This document shows, piece by piece, positions 43,304 to 52,650 of a stretch of 64,000 nucleotides of DNA; the stretch's first letter is position 1, and each line of letters begins with the position of its first letter. The notes under the pieces were generated by a model. That model was not told the DNA's origin, searched no databases, and saw only the letters and a program-made list of their open reading frames with translations. Source of the DNA: Nocardia sp. (GTDB lineage: Bacteria > Actinomycetota > Actinomycetes > Mycobacteriales > Mycobacteriaceae); contig NZ_JAODNK010000073.1 of NCBI RefSeq assembly GCF_025465275.1, forward strand, positions 112,674 to 176,673, read 5' to 3'. Position numbers and translations under genes: made by a program.

Positions 43304-46300
43304 TCATGGCTGGCTTTGATTCTCGTTGGTGAGCAAGGGGTGCCACATGCGGCGCGCCAGTTCGCCGAAGCGGGTCGGTTCGACTTCCATGGCGGCCGGA
43401 GCGGTGGTGAGGGTTCCGGTGAGCTGATGGAAGCGCGGGGTGGGGCCGAGGACGTAGCGCAGGTAGCGGTCGGTGTGTTCGCCGTAGCGGCCGGGACCGT
43501 CTTTGCCGCCGTCGAATTCCTGCTCGGCCGCCAGTAGCGATTCGTCCGCCGAGGCGCCTTGGCAGCGGCGTTCCGCGTAGGCGGCCGAGGCGGCCGGTGC
43601 GATGGGGAGCGCCTCGGTCAGGCCCTCGTCACGCAGTGCGCACAGGTCGCGCAGGAAGGCCCGGGCCGCAGGGGCATTCGGGGCGGTGAGGGTGGATTGC
43701 CAGGCGGGGCGGGCATGTTTGCCGCGACCGATGGTGATGGCCCGCCAGCTCTGATGGTCACCGGCGGCAGCAAGCGCGAGCAGCCGAACCCAGGCCGCCA
43801 TGCGATGTTTCGGGGCGAGCCGGGAGAAGGTCGTCCGCAGCAGCGCATCGTCGTGCACATCGGGGACGGTACCGGTGAGGCGGCGGCCGTCGCCCAGGTC
43901 CACGGCGATATCGATGGTGCGGGCCGGGATCTCGTGCATCGGCTGGGCAACCCGCACCAGGCGGTCGACGGTGGTCTCCACCTCGTCGAGCACGGCCGCA
44001 CCGAGCGCGAACGGCGGTAGCGTCCCGCGCCGCCATTCGGCCGCGCGCAGGGCATTCGGGTCGACGCCGGTGAGCCGGGCATTCAGCATGCGTTCGCCCA
44101 TACCCCATTTGGTGAGCCCGTCGAGCTCGATGGGCAGCCGGTCGGCAATCTCCTCGGCGCTCTCGGGCACCCGAATCCCCAAGCGCTGCCACAGGAATGC
44201 CCGCACCGGGTGTTCGACGAAGGAGACCAGGTCGGCCAGCTCCACATCACTACGCTCACTGCCGGGCAGAGCGGCGGCCAGGAACGGCGGGCGCGGGGCG
44301 GGCGCCTGCTGCGCGGCGAGCGCACCGGCCAGCGCGACACTGTCGAAGCTGAACGGCTTGTCGGCCCGGAAATTGCGGCGATCGAAGGGCTGCAACGGAT
44401 GACGCGTGACCACCTGATCCAGCGCCGGTGCACCGACGTGTGCCCGCACGGTGTCCAGCAATTCGGCGAGCGGAATGGCGGGCGGCCGATGCGCGCCGGT
44501 GACCGGATCGGATCCGGTGTGCAGCAGGACAAGTCGCTCCCCCGCCGCCATGATGGCATCCAGCAGCAACTGCCGATCCTCGCTGCGCGGATCGCGGTCG
44601 CCGGGCAGACGGTGCCGCCCCAGCACATCGTCCCCGTCCGCGCCGCCGGCGCGCGGGAACACCTCATCGTCCAGACCCAGCAGCACCACCACGCGATGCG
44701 GCACCGAACGCATCGGCACCATGGTGCACACCGTCAGCTCGCCGGTACGGAAGTTCGCACGCGAGGGCCGTCCGGCCAGTCGTGCGGCCAGCAACGCGGC
44801 AATATCGGTGAGCCGCAGGGGAATCTGCGCGGCATGCTCGGTGGCGGCGGCCAGCTCGCGGCGCGCCTGCACCCCCATCCAGCCCTGGCTGTACGGCACC
44901 TCGGTGAGCAGATCGAGCGCGCGTCCCAATACGGTCGCCCATTCGGCGGCGGGCCGCGCGGATCCGGCCGGTTCGGCGAGGGTGGGCCCGCGCAGATCGC
45001 GCAGGCATACCGCGAGCCGGTCCACGAACTCCGCGAAGCGCCCGGCCAGATCGATGTCATTGCTGTCGACATCGTCGAGCGGCAGCACCAGATCCAGCCA
45101 ATCCTCGGTGGATTCGCCCGCGGCCACACCGAGCAGGATGCGGTCGACGGCGGCATTGAGGGTGTTCTGGGCGAAGTCGCCGAGCCCGAAGGCCTGCCGC
45201 TGCCGCAGCCCGATCCCCCAGCGCGCGCCGGTCTCCGCGGACCATTCGCGGAGCCGCTCGATATCGTCGTCGTCGAAGCCGCAGCGCAGCCGAATCGGTT
45301 CGGTCGCAGCCAGATCGAGGACCTCGGTGACGGTGACACGACCGTCCGCGAGCTCCAGCAGTGTGGCGATCACATCCAGCAGCGGGTTCACCGCGCGTTG
45401 CGCGCGATCGGCCAGCCGCACCCGCAGGCCGTGTGCGGGATGCCCGGGCTGGGTCCCGTCGAGGGACCACTGCCCGAAGGCGGCGCGTACCAGCGGTGCG
45501 TAACTCTCGACATCCGGGCACATGACGATTACTTCGCGCGGCTCCAAAGTCGGGTCCGCGGTGAACAATCCGAGCAGCGCATCACGCAGCACCTCGACCT
45601 GCCGCGCCGGACCGTGGCAGGAGTGCACGGAGATACTGCCGTCGGCGAGTGCGGGTTCCGGCATGAGCGACCATCGGTCCTGCCGGATGGCGGCCTGCAG
45701 TTCCGACAGCAGGGTGCGGGCCACGGCGGTGTCGGGCCGCGGGTGATAGGTGTCGATGTGATCGTAGGCGGCCAGTCGCTGCTGCAGTTCGCGCACATCG
45801 CGCCCGAGCGCGGCGAGCAGCGGATGCCGCACGCGCACACCCGAATTCGGGATCACCTCGGCATCGGCCAGCTTGGTCCACAGCGCCGGGCTGGGATGCA
45901 CCAGCCACAGGTGCACGCTACGCCCGGCCGACAGGGCCGAGAGCACCTGCAACTGGTCGGTGGTCAATCGCGTCACACCGAAGAGCGAAATCCGTTCCGG
46001 CAGCGACACCACAGCCGGTTCGGCGCGCAATCGCGCGCAGGCGGCATCGAGTCGCTCGGCCGGACTCGGCGTACCGACCGCTGCTCGCAATCGCCGCCAC
46101 AGCATGGGCTGCCACACCAGATCGGGAGGCAGAGCGTGGCCTGCGCCATCGGTATCGGAACCGGCCGCCCAGTCTGTGATCATGGCCGGGCGTTGCATCG
46201 CATATCCGCCGAAGAGCTCGGCAATGCGCGCCGCCGTCGCATAGCGCCGGCCCACCCGATGCCCACCCGGATCACCGTTGCCGAGATGCCGGGCCAGTAC

Positions 46301-46642
46301 CGCGCTCCACGGTTCGGTCAGCGCGGCGTCGAGCACCGGCAGCAGGGTCCACACCACCCGCTCGGGCGCCCACGGATCCTCTTCGGGGATCAGCCCGGTC
46401 GCCTCCGCCAATACCCGGGCCACCAGTGCGGCCGGATCGGCGAAATCGATATTGGCCGCCACCCCGTCGGCGTGCGCGGCGCTGCCGAGCACCACGCCCA
46501 GCCGCTGCTGCAGCCAGCGCTCGACGCCCTTGGCAGGGACAGCGACCACTTCCGGGGTGAACGGATCGCCGAGCGGATCGGCGACCAACTCGGCGAGCGC
46601 GTCGGCGAGCGTGTCAGCACGCTCCGCACGATGAATGTGCAC
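43304..46642 (-). CDS. recC: RecBCD subunit RecC
   Basis: RecC (exonuclease V gamma) scaffolds RecBCD and scans for the Chi signal. The 1112-residue protein begins MHIHRAERADTLADALAELVADPLGDPF and contains blocks typical of RecC such as VPAKGVERWLQQRLG and VVLLGLDDEVFPR. As in other RecC proteins the helicase-like domain lacks a Walker A motif. It is the first gene of the recC-recB-recD operon; recB starts 50 bases after its stop. The upstream 176 bases are shared with a divergent small gene and should hold the promoter. Confidence 0.92.
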   Translation of the reverse strand: MHIHRAERADTLADALAELVADPLGDPFTPEVVAVPAKGVERWLQQRLGVVLGSAAHADGVAANIDFADPAALVARVLAEATGLIPEEDPWAPERVVWTLLPVLDAALTEPWSAVLARHLGNGDPGGHRVGRRYATAARIAELFGGYAMQRPAMITDWAAGSDTDGAGHALPPDLVWQPMLWRRLRAAVGTPSPAERLDAACARLRAEPAVVSLPERISLFGVTRLTTDQLQVLSALSAGRSVHLWLVHPSPALWTKLADAEVIPNSGVRVRHPLLAALGRDVRELQQRLAAYDHIDTYHPRPDTAVARTLLSELQAAIRQDRWSLMPEPALADGSISVHSCHGPARQVEVLRDALLGLFTADPTLEPREVIVMCPDVESYAPLVRAAFGQWSLDGTQPGHPAHGLRVRLADRAQRAVNPLLDVIATLLELADGRVTVTEVLDLAATEPIRLRCGFDDDDIERLREWSAETGARWGIGLRQRQAFGLGDFAQNTLNAAVDRILLGVAAGESTEDWLDLVLPLDDVDSNDIDLAGRFAEFVDRLAVCLRDLRGPTLAEPAGSARPAAEWATVLGRALDLLTEVPYSQGWMGVQARRELAAATEHAAQIPLRLTDIAALLAARLAGRPSRANFRTGELTVCTMVPMRSVPHRVVVLLGLDDEVFPRAGGADGDDVLGRHRLPGDRDPRSEDRQLLLDAIMAAGERLVLLHTGSDPVTGAHRPPAIPLAELLDTVRAHVGAPALDQVVTRHPLQPFDRRNFRADKPFSFDSVALAGALAAQQAPAPRPPFLAAALPGSERSDVELADLVSFVEHPVRAFLWQRLGIRVPESAEEIADRLPIELDGLTKWGMGERMLNARLTGVDPNALRAAEWRRGTLPPFALGAAVLDEVETTVDRLVRVAQPMHEIPARTIDIAVDLGDGRRLTGTVPDVHDDALLRTTFSRLAPKHRMAAWVRLLALAAAGDHQSWRAITIGRGKHARPAWQSTLTAPNAPAARAFLRDLCALRDEGLTEALPIAPAASAAYAERRCQGASADESLLAAEQEFDGGKDGPGRYGEHTDRYLRYVLGPTPRFHQLTGTLTTAPAAMEVEPTRFGELARRMWHPLLTNENQSQP

Positions 46643-46818
46643 GACCTGTGTTTATACAGCCAGCGAACGATATGCAATCATCTGGCTCTACGGTCGGCCG
46701 CGTGACACCCACCACACGCCCGCGATTTGCTAGGGCGCGCCACTCCGAATTTCTAGTGTGGTATGCGACAGTGCATTTCGGGGAGATCGTTGGTCCATCA
46801 CGAAAGGCTGGTTGCGCG

Positions 46819-47025
46819 ATGTCTGCGTCTGTGATTCCCATGATCCCGAGACGCGGGTTCACCGTCCGACGGGTCGGAGAGCGCTGGGAGCTGGTGAATT
46901 CCCGCTACTACGGTCGCACCATCGTCCTGCAGAGCTGGGCCAGGGATGAGCACACCGAGGCGTTCGCACACTGCTATCGCCTCAACGGCCGCCGTGTCGA
47001 AGAACTCACCGCCGCATTCCGCTGA
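46819..47025 (+). CDS. Small conserved-looking hypothetical protein
   Basis: A 68-residue basic protein (IPRRGFTVRRVGERWELVNS...) with several Trp/Tyr residues and no membrane segment or signal. The composition is protein-like and third positions are GC-rich. ATG 46819 is chosen; AAAGG lies 13 bases upstream, which is far, and the frame continues back to 46648. It is divergent from recC. No function is known to me. Confidence 0.6.
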   Translation: MSASVIPMIPRRGFTVRRVGERWELVNSRYYGRTIVLQSWARDEHTEAFAHCYRLNGRRVEELTAAFR

Positions 47026-47149
47026 TCGATTCGGGCGAGTCGCGAATCCGGGCGCGCCGCATTGAAAGCGCATGCGCGCCACCGGCCGAACAGCGGACTC
47101 GCCGGAACCGATCGCGAAACACCCTGTGACAGCGGCATTTCGATAGCAC

Positions 47150-48094
47150 ATGGGGCAAACCAGCTCAAGACGTGCAAAACAGGCATTGCGGTGTCTATTG
47201 TTTCCCTCCGTGCGTTCCCCGAAGGCCCGGCGCTCCCGCGTGGCCGCCTCCACCTGCCTCCTCGCCGCCGCTGCACTGATTCCAGCCGCGCCGGCATTCG
47301 TCCCTATCGCCGGCGCCAAGCCGGTGCTCATGCAGGGCTGCCTGCAGGGATTCGACTGCGATATGAGTAATCGAATAGCCGCGGTCGACAACTATCTCGC
47401 CGGTCGACCCGGTGTCACCGGATATGTGATGCGTGACCGCGTCTCGGGCGGCATGTACCGGAATGGCAACGCGGACACCATGTTCTGGACCGCGTCCACC
47501 ATCAAACTCGCAATCGCGGAGGATCTGCTGAATCGCGCCCGGGTGGGCGCCATCACGCTGGGCCCCGACGATCGCGCCACCATGGAGGGCATGCTGGCAA
47601 CCTCCAATGACGCGGACGCCGACATCCTCTGGAACAAATTCGCCGGGATCGATCGGATGTCGTTCAACAATGCGTTCCGCGCCAACGGCATGAGCGGGCT
47701 CACCCCGCTGCCGCCCACCGCCTCGCTGGAGCAGGTGAAGCTGTTCCCGGACTGGGGCTTCCAGCAGTGCACCCCGGGCGATCTCGATCGACTCATGGAT
47801 AACGTCCTGACCCGCATGAATCCGGACGACCGGGCCTATCTGGTCGACCGCATGCGCAAGGTCGACACCAATCAGCACTGGGGCGTGTGGGGCGCGGGCG
47901 CGGCCATGACGCCGGGCCTGAAGAACGGCTGGTCCGATGAGCAGGGCGGCTGGGTCGTGAATTCGGTCGGCTTCGCCGGGCCGGGCGAGCGCTACACCCT
48001 CGCCATCATGACCGAGCAGGGCCCGGACGGGACCTATACGGACGGCTCCGAGACTACGACGCACGTCGCGCAGATGTTGTTCGCGGGACGCTGA
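47150..48094 (+). CDS. Secreted serine hydrolase, class A beta-lactamase-like
   Basis: A 314-residue exported protein of the serine beta-lactamase/penicillin-binding fold. The nucleophile motif SxxK is STIKL in TASTIKLAIAEDLL, an SDN-like triad appears as SND in ATSNDADADILW, and a KTG-like KNG in GLKNGWSDEQGGW. The class A Glu166 region is not recognisable, so beta-lactamase activity is uncertain; many Mycobacteriales encode such proteins of unknown role. A hydrophobic export signal lies at about residues 34-50 after a long basic stretch; GTG 47210 would give a more usual signal peptide. A terminator follows. Confidence 0.75.
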   Translation: MGQTSSRRAKQALRCLLFPSVRSPKARRSRVAASTCLLAAAALIPAAPAFVPIAGAKPVLMQGCLQGFDCDMSNRIAAVDNYLAGRPGVTGYVMRDRVSGGMYRNGNADTMFWTASTIKLAIAEDLLNRARVGAITLGPDDRATMEGMLATSNDADADILWNKFAGIDRMSFNNAFRANGMSGLTPLPPTASLEQVKLFPDWGFQQCTPGDLDRLMDNVLTRMNPDDRAYLVDRMRKVDTNQHWGVWGAGAAMTPGLKNGWSDEQGGWVVNSVGFAGPGERYTLAIMTEQGPDGTYTDGSETTTHVAQMLFAGR

Positions 48095-48130
48095 GCTGGT
48101 TGTTCGACCGACACTGAGCAGGACGCCGAG

Positions 48131-48155
48131 CGCGGCCCGGAGATACCGGGCCGCG
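48131..48155 (+). terminator. Hairpin terminator after the serine hydrolase gene
   Basis: CGCGGCCCGG (48131-48140) and CCGGGCCGCG (48146-48155) form a perfect 10-bp stem with loop AGATA, 37 bases past the stop. No T-tract. Confidence 0.6.
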
Positions 48156-48300
48156 ACCTGCCACGGTGCGCATGTCTTATAGCCCTGAACTCCCATTCGT
48201 ATTGTATTTTCAGATCTGCTGTCCTTTAAGTCGGTTTCCGAGTGGTCCTGGTTCGTCGTCGCACCTCACGTCCCACTACTCTTGGGCGTGAAGTGTCGTA

Positions 48301-48328
48301 GTTTCACCGTCTGGGTTTCACCGTCTGG
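48301..48328 (+). repeat. Tandem 14-bp duplication in the ndh leader
   Basis: GTTTCACCGTCTGG occurs twice in direct succession (48301-48314, 48315-48328), 18 bases before the ndh start codon. It could be a slippage duplication or two adjacent protein-binding sites. Confidence 0.7.
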
Positions 48329-48345
48329 CTAGGAGCAGGGACTAG

Positions 48346-49788
48346 ATGAACGCCGATAATTCCGTCGCACAGCGCCACCGCGTGGTGGTGATCGGGTCCG
48401 GGTTCGGCGGCCTCTTCGCTTGCAAGCACCTGCGGAAGGCCGACGTCGACATCACCCTCGTCTCCAAGACCTCGACCCACCTGTTCCAGCCACTGCTGTA
48501 CCAGGTGGCGACCGGCATCCTGTCCGTCGGCGAGATCGCGCCCGCCACCCGCATCGTGCTGCGCAAGCAGCAGAACGTGCGGGTCATCATGGGCGATGTC
48601 AACGATATCGACGTCAAGGGCGGCACGGTCACCTCACGGCTGCTCAACCAGGACACGATCACCGGATTCGACAGCCTGATCGTCGCGGCCGGCGCGCAGC
48701 AGTCGTACTTCGGCAACGATCACTTCGCCACCTACGCGCCCGGCATGAAGACCATCGACGATGCGCTCGAGCTGCGTGCCCGCATCCTCGGTTCCTTCGA
48801 AGAGGCCGAGCTGGCCACCGATCAGGAGACGCGCGACCGGTTCATGACCTTCGTGGTCGTCGGCGCGGGACCCACCGGCGTCGAATTGGCCGGGCAGATC
48901 GCCGAACTCGCGGACCGCACCCTCGACGGCACCTTCCGCAATATCGACACCCGCGACGCGCGCGTCATTCTCGTCGAAGGCGCGGGCGCGGTACTGGCGC
49001 CGATGGGCCCGAAGCTCGGCACCAAGGCGTATCAGCGGCTGGAGAAGATGGGCGTGGAGATCCAGCTCAACGCCATCGTCACCAATGTGGACGCGCGCGG
49101 GGTCACCATCAAGGACGGCGACGGCAGCCGGCGCATCGAATCGGCCTGCAAGGTGTGGTCGGCCGGTGTGCAGGCGAGTGGGCTCGGCAAGATCCTGGCC
49201 GACCACTCCGACGGCACCCAGATCGACCGTGCCGGACGCGTGATCGTCGAACCCGACCTCACCATCAAGGGCTACCCGAACGTCTTCGTGGTCGGCGATC
49301 TGATGTCCGTACCGGGCGTGCCCGGACAGGCGCAGGGCGCGATCCAGGGCGGCACCTACGCAGCGAAGGCCATCAAGGACGGTCTCGCCGGGCACCAGCC
49401 CGCGGAGCGCAAGCCGTTCAAGTACTTCGACAAGGGCTCGATGGCCACTGTGTCGCGGTTCTACGCGGTCGCCCAGGTGGGCAAGCTGGAGTTCAGCGGG
49501 TTCTTCGCCTGGCTGGCGTGGCTGGCGCTGCACCTGTACTACCTGGTTGGCTTCCGCAGCCGCTTCGTGACGGTGCTGGAGTGGTTCACCTCCTTCCTGG
49601 GCCGCCACCGCGGGCAGATGGCCGCGACCGAGCAGTGGGTGTTCGCCCGGCTCGCGCTCGAAGCGCTGGATGATCCGGACGAAGCGCGCGAACTGCACAA
49701 ACAGATCGGCGGCGAATCCTCTTCTGCCAACGGCAAATCCGTGGCGAACGACAAGGTGGCTCCGGACACCGAAACACGCGCGGGCTGA
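48346..49788 (+). CDS. ndh: Type II NADH dehydrogenase
   Basis: NDH-2 passes electrons from NADH to menaquinone at the inner face of the membrane without pumping protons. The 480-residue protein has FAD-binding GSGFGG (about 17-22), the quinone-site block LFQPLLYQVATGILSVGEIA, the NADH-binding GAGPTGVELAGQIAE, and the C-terminal WLAWLALHLYYLVGF membrane-anchoring segment. ATG 48346 follows AGGAGCAGGGA. The last 40 residues are polar. NDH-2 is the main NADH dehydrogenase in many Mycobacteriales. The leader carries a tandem 14-bp repeat. Confidence 0.93.
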   Translation: MNADNSVAQRHRVVVIGSGFGGLFACKHLRKADVDITLVSKTSTHLFQPLLYQVATGILSVGEIAPATRIVLRKQQNVRVIMGDVNDIDVKGGTVTSRLLNQDTITGFDSLIVAAGAQQSYFGNDHFATYAPGMKTIDDALELRARILGSFEEAELATDQETRDRFMTFVVVGAGPTGVELAGQIAELADRTLDGTFRNIDTRDARVILVEGAGAVLAPMGPKLGTKAYQRLEKMGVEIQLNAIVTNVDARGVTIKDGDGSRRIESACKVWSAGVQASGLGKILADHSDGTQIDRAGRVIVEPDLTIKGYPNVFVVGDLMSVPGVPGQAQGAIQGGTYAAKAIKDGLAGHQPAERKPFKYFDKGSMATVSRFYAVAQVGKLEFSGFFAWLAWLALHLYYLVGFRSRFVTVLEWFTSFLGRHRGQMAATEQWVFARLALEALDDPDEARELHKQIGGESSSANGKSVANDKVAPDTETRAG

Positions 49789-49882
49789 CCCCACGGTCCA
49801 CGGGCCCATGACCCGACCAATCCGGCATGCCAACCGGATCCGAATGCTCAACATCTGTTGACATTCGTCAGAAAGGTCATCC

Positions 49883-50896
49883 ATGGGCAAACGCCAACCG
49901 GCTGATCAGATTTCATCGCGTCGCCGCCGTATCGGTTCCCTCGCCATCGCGGGAGCACTCCCCCTCGTCGCCGCTCTCACCAATGCCGGAACCGCCGCGG
50001 CGGACCCGGTTGCCGGCGACGACAACCAGTCCACCGTGGTCGAGACCCAACCGTCGACCCCCGCGCAGCCCGGACTTGTACTCGACTCTCCGTTCGGCCA
50101 GCTCAATGTGCCGGTACCGCCGATGGTGTCGGAAGGCGTGCGGCCGTGGGCCGAGACCGCTCCGGCCGCGGCGCGCGTGGCGGCACGGGCCGAGGGCGGT
50201 TCATCCGAGGCCGCACCGGTCATCGACGGCATCGATCCGGTGCCGACGGATGCCGCCGATCCTCTTGTCGACGTCGCGGGCGAGCCCGCGCCGCTCGTGC
50301 GGGTCGGCCGCAACTCCGCCACCGGAGTGCGCGATATCCCCAACGGTCCGGTGGCGGCGGTCGATGTGCAGGGCCTGCACATGCCGGACCCGTCGGTCGC
50401 GGCCGAGGTCGCCCCGATCGCGGCCCCCGAGGGCAAGCTGCGCTTCGGCGACACGCAGATCGATATCCCGACCTTCCTCACGCCCGAGCAGGCCGCACAG
50501 GTCAATGAGTTCTCGGCCGATACCGAGGCGAACCTCGCGCGCACCCTCGACTCGGTCGGCTTCGAGCCGAGCCGTTCGGACCGCATCGCCGCGCAGACCG
50601 TCGGCACCGCTGCCGTGGGTGCGGCGGTGGGTGTGGGCGTGGCCGCGCCCGCAGAGGTCGCCGGAATGATGCTGGGCGGCTTTGTCGGCGCCATGGCCGG
50701 TACGCCCTTCGCCCCGGCCGGCTGGGTCGTCGGCCCGGCCATCGGCGCGAGTGCGGCCGTGTCGATCATCGCGGTCCCCGCGGCGACCGTGGGCGCGACC
50801 ATCGGTGCGGCGGTGGGTGCGGTGAACGGTGTGCTGGCCCCCGCGACCGCGCCGGCGGCGGTTGCGGCGGCTCCCGGAGCAGCAACCGCTGAGTAA
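49883..50896 (+). CDS. Secreted glycine-zipper protein, paralogue 1
   Basis: Function unknown. The 337-residue protein starts at ATG 49883 (AAAGG upstream) and has a signal peptide to about residue 40. Residues 41-180 are Pro/Val/Ala-rich and probably extended. A conserved block follows: KLRFGDTQIDIP (about 190-201), EANLARTLDSVGFEPSRSDRIAAQTVGTAA (about 215-245), then a glycine-zipper region (about 246-320) with repeated GxxxG/GxxxA that could insert in a membrane. The next gene is a clear paralogue. No charged catalytic motif is visible. Such proteins may be porin- or stress-related, but this is guessing. Confidence 0.7.
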   Translation: MGKRQPADQISSRRRRIGSLAIAGALPLVAALTNAGTAAADPVAGDDNQSTVVETQPSTPAQPGLVLDSPFGQLNVPVPPMVSEGVRPWAETAPAAARVAARAEGGSSEAAPVIDGIDPVPTDAADPLVDVAGEPAPLVRVGRNSATGVRDIPNGPVAAVDVQGLHMPDPSVAAEVAPIAAPEGKLRFGDTQIDIPTFLTPEQAAQVNEFSADTEANLARTLDSVGFEPSRSDRIAAQTVGTAAVGAAVGVGVAAPAEVAGMMLGGFVGAMAGTPFAPAGWVVGPAIGASAAVSIIAVPAATVGATIGAAVGAVNGVLAPATAPAAVAAAPGAATAE

Positions 50897-50907
50897 TGTG
50901 CGATTTG

Positions 50908-50945
50908 TCGGGGCCGGAATCCATCAACTGGGATTCCGGCCCCGA
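50908..50945 (+). terminator. Terminator between the glycine-zipper paralogues
   Basis: TCGGGGCCGGAATCC (50908-50922) and GGATTCCGGCCCCGA (50931-50945) form a perfect 15-bp stem around 8 bases, followed by TTTC. It separates the two paralogues into different transcripts. Confidence 0.8.
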
Positions 50946-51081
50946 TTTCGTGAACTACCAAGCAATTGGCTAACTTTTGGCAATGCGGACGTTCTACGCG
51001 ACTCCGATTCCCCACCAATCCAGTTGACCGACGGGTCCGAATGCTGGGCGTCGATGTTCACCCTCGGAGGAAAGGACGCGA

Positions 51082-51858
51082 ATGGCCGCAGGTAAGCACA
51101 GAGCCCTCAACCCGCATCGCACCAAGGTCGGCACCGTAGTTGCAGCGGGTGCCGTTCCGCTAGTCTTGGCGATCGTCGGAACGGGTACCGCCAATGCCGC
51201 ACCGGAGCAATCCAATTCGGTGACGGCACACGACGATACGTCCAAGCAGTGGCCGGCGGCGGATGCTCCCAACGTCAGCCCTTACGAGGGCATGCACATC
51301 CCAGGCGACACCAAGAGCTCCATCCAGTGGTCGCGTCAGGCCCCGGACAAGAGCTATCTGGCCCCGGTCGGCGTGCTGCACGCACCCATCCCCGTGGCCT
51401 CCGTGCCGCCGATCGCGCCGCTCCCGGGCAAGTTCCGGTTCGGCGACTCCATGTTCGACATCCCGGCCGGGATGGACAGCGAACAGGCGATCCAGATCAA
51501 TGACCAAGCCGCCACGACCGAGGCAAATCTCGCCACCTTCCTCGACTCGATCGGCATGGAGCGCAGCCGTTCCGACCGCATTGCCGGCCAGACCGTCGGC
51601 ACCGCGGCCATGGGTGCGATGGCAGGAGCCGGATCGGCCGTGCCCATCGCGCTCACCTCGGCGACCGTCGGCGCCGCACTCGGCCTGGTGATCGGCCTTC
51701 CGCTGTTCCCGGTCGGCCTCGTCGCCGGTCCGGCGCTCGGCGCTGCCGCGGGTGCGGCAGTCATCGAGGTACCCGCAGCCGCGGCCGGCGCCGTGGTGGG
51801 TGCCATGGTCGGTGCGGTGAACGCGTACAACGCACCGCCTCGGGTCGTCGGCGACTGA
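51082..51858 (+). CDS. Secreted glycine-zipper protein, paralogue 2
   Basis: A 258-residue paralogue of the preceding gene. It has a signal peptide (about 1-40), a shorter variable region, and the shared blocks KFRFGDSMFDIP, EANLATFLDSIGMERSRSDRIAGQTVGTAA and a C-terminal glycine-zipper with two long Ala/Gly-rich hydrophobic stretches. ATG 51082 has a strong GGAGGAAAGGA site. The two genes share the order of motifs but only the C-terminal half is similar, so they arose by tandem duplication with a divergent N-terminal region. Function unknown. Confidence 0.7.
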   Translation: MAAGKHRALNPHRTKVGTVVAAGAVPLVLAIVGTGTANAAPEQSNSVTAHDDTSKQWPAADAPNVSPYEGMHIPGDTKSSIQWSRQAPDKSYLAPVGVLHAPIPVASVPPIAPLPGKFRFGDSMFDIPAGMDSEQAIQINDQAATTEANLATFLDSIGMERSRSDRIAGQTVGTAAMGAMAGAGSAVPIALTSATVGAALGLVIGLPLFPVGLVAGPALGAAAGAAVIEVPAAAAGAVVGAMVGAVNAYNAPPRVVGD

Positions 51859-51898
51859 TTTCCGCTCGGCGACAAGCTTTGTGCAGCAGCTGATGCGC

Positions 51899-51935
51899 AC
51901 GATGGGAACCGGGGGTGAGGTCCGGTTCCCATCGT
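51899..51935. terminator. Bidirectional terminator between paralogue 2 and ureD
   Basis: ACGATGGGAACCGG (51899-51912) pairs with CCGGTTCCCATCGT (51922-51935) around a 9-base loop, between converging genes. Confidence 0.7.
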
Positions 51936-51948
51936 GTTGCTGAATACG

Positions 51949-52599
51949 CTAAACGCGCAAGGCAATTGCGGTGCGCGTGAACAAGGTTCCGCCCGCGGCG
52001 AGCGGTAGCAGCGCCGCGTCCATCCCAGTGGTATCCACCGGGCGATCATCGGGATAGGTCAGCACGCTCTCCAGCGCTCGCGGGCCGGACAGCGCGTCAT
52101 CGGTCACAGCGTCCGCACCGAGATCCAAGCGGTGACGCAGGAGCGGGACCTCGCCGATATCGGCGCGTAGTTCGCCGGACCAGAAACCGTGGTCCTCACC
52201 GGTGCGACCGATCTGCACTCGCTCCCGAAGTCGCAGTCGCGCACCCTCTTCCAGCAGCACCGTGGTGAGCGTCTGGTGTTCGGCTCCACCGGCGACAACG
52301 GTCGGCTCGGGATCGAAATCCAATTCTCCGCCCGCAGCCACCTCGAAATGCCAGTGCGCCAGCGATTTCCGCGTATGGCGGCCGGGCAGGGCGATTGTGG
52401 CCGCCACCGAACGCACCAGAAGTCGCGCGCCCGCGCCGACTGTGATGCGAATATCCAGCTCGTCGCCGCCCAATGGTGTTGCGGCCGTACCGATCAGGTG
52501 CACCGTATCGATCCCGGTCCGGCGCCCCGCCAGGCCGCCGACCGCGTGAATCTGCGGCAGCGTCCCGGCGGTAGCGGTGATTCGCAGCTCAGTGCGCAT
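51949..52599 (-). CDS. ureD: Urease accessory protein UreD
   Basis: UreD (UreH) binds apo-urease first and, with UreF and UreG, delivers nickel to the active site. The 216-residue protein shows the UreD pattern: RITVGAGARLLVRSVAAT, an HWHFEVAAGGELDFDPEPTVVAGGAEH block, and RERVQIGRTGEDHGFWSGELR. Length is short compared with 260-280 residues in many species but normal for actinobacteria. It is the last gene of the ureF-ureG-ureD run, 51 bases from ureG. Confidence 0.87.
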   Translation of the reverse strand: MRTELRITATAGTLPQIHAVGGLAGRRTGIDTVHLIGTAATPLGGDELDIRITVGAGARLLVRSVAATIALPGRHTRKSLAHWHFEVAAGGELDFDPEPTVVAGGAEHQTLTTVLLEEGARLRLRERVQIGRTGEDHGFWSGELRADIGEVPLLRHRLDLGADAVTDDALSGPRALESVLTYPDDRPVDTTGMDAALLPLAAGGTLFTRTAIALRV

Positions 52600-52650
52600 A
52601 TCGCACCGGCTCAGTGCGCATGGCTCGCCCGCACGGTGTCGATCGAAGTC

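Noticed and set aside
44210..46705. 831-codon plus-strand open frame opposite recC
   Set aside because: Shadow of recC, same reasoning.
47150..48094. Functional class A beta-lactamase
   Set aside because: SxxK, SND and KNG motifs are present but the Glu166 omega-loop region is not recognisable, so I kept only a general serine hydrolase call.
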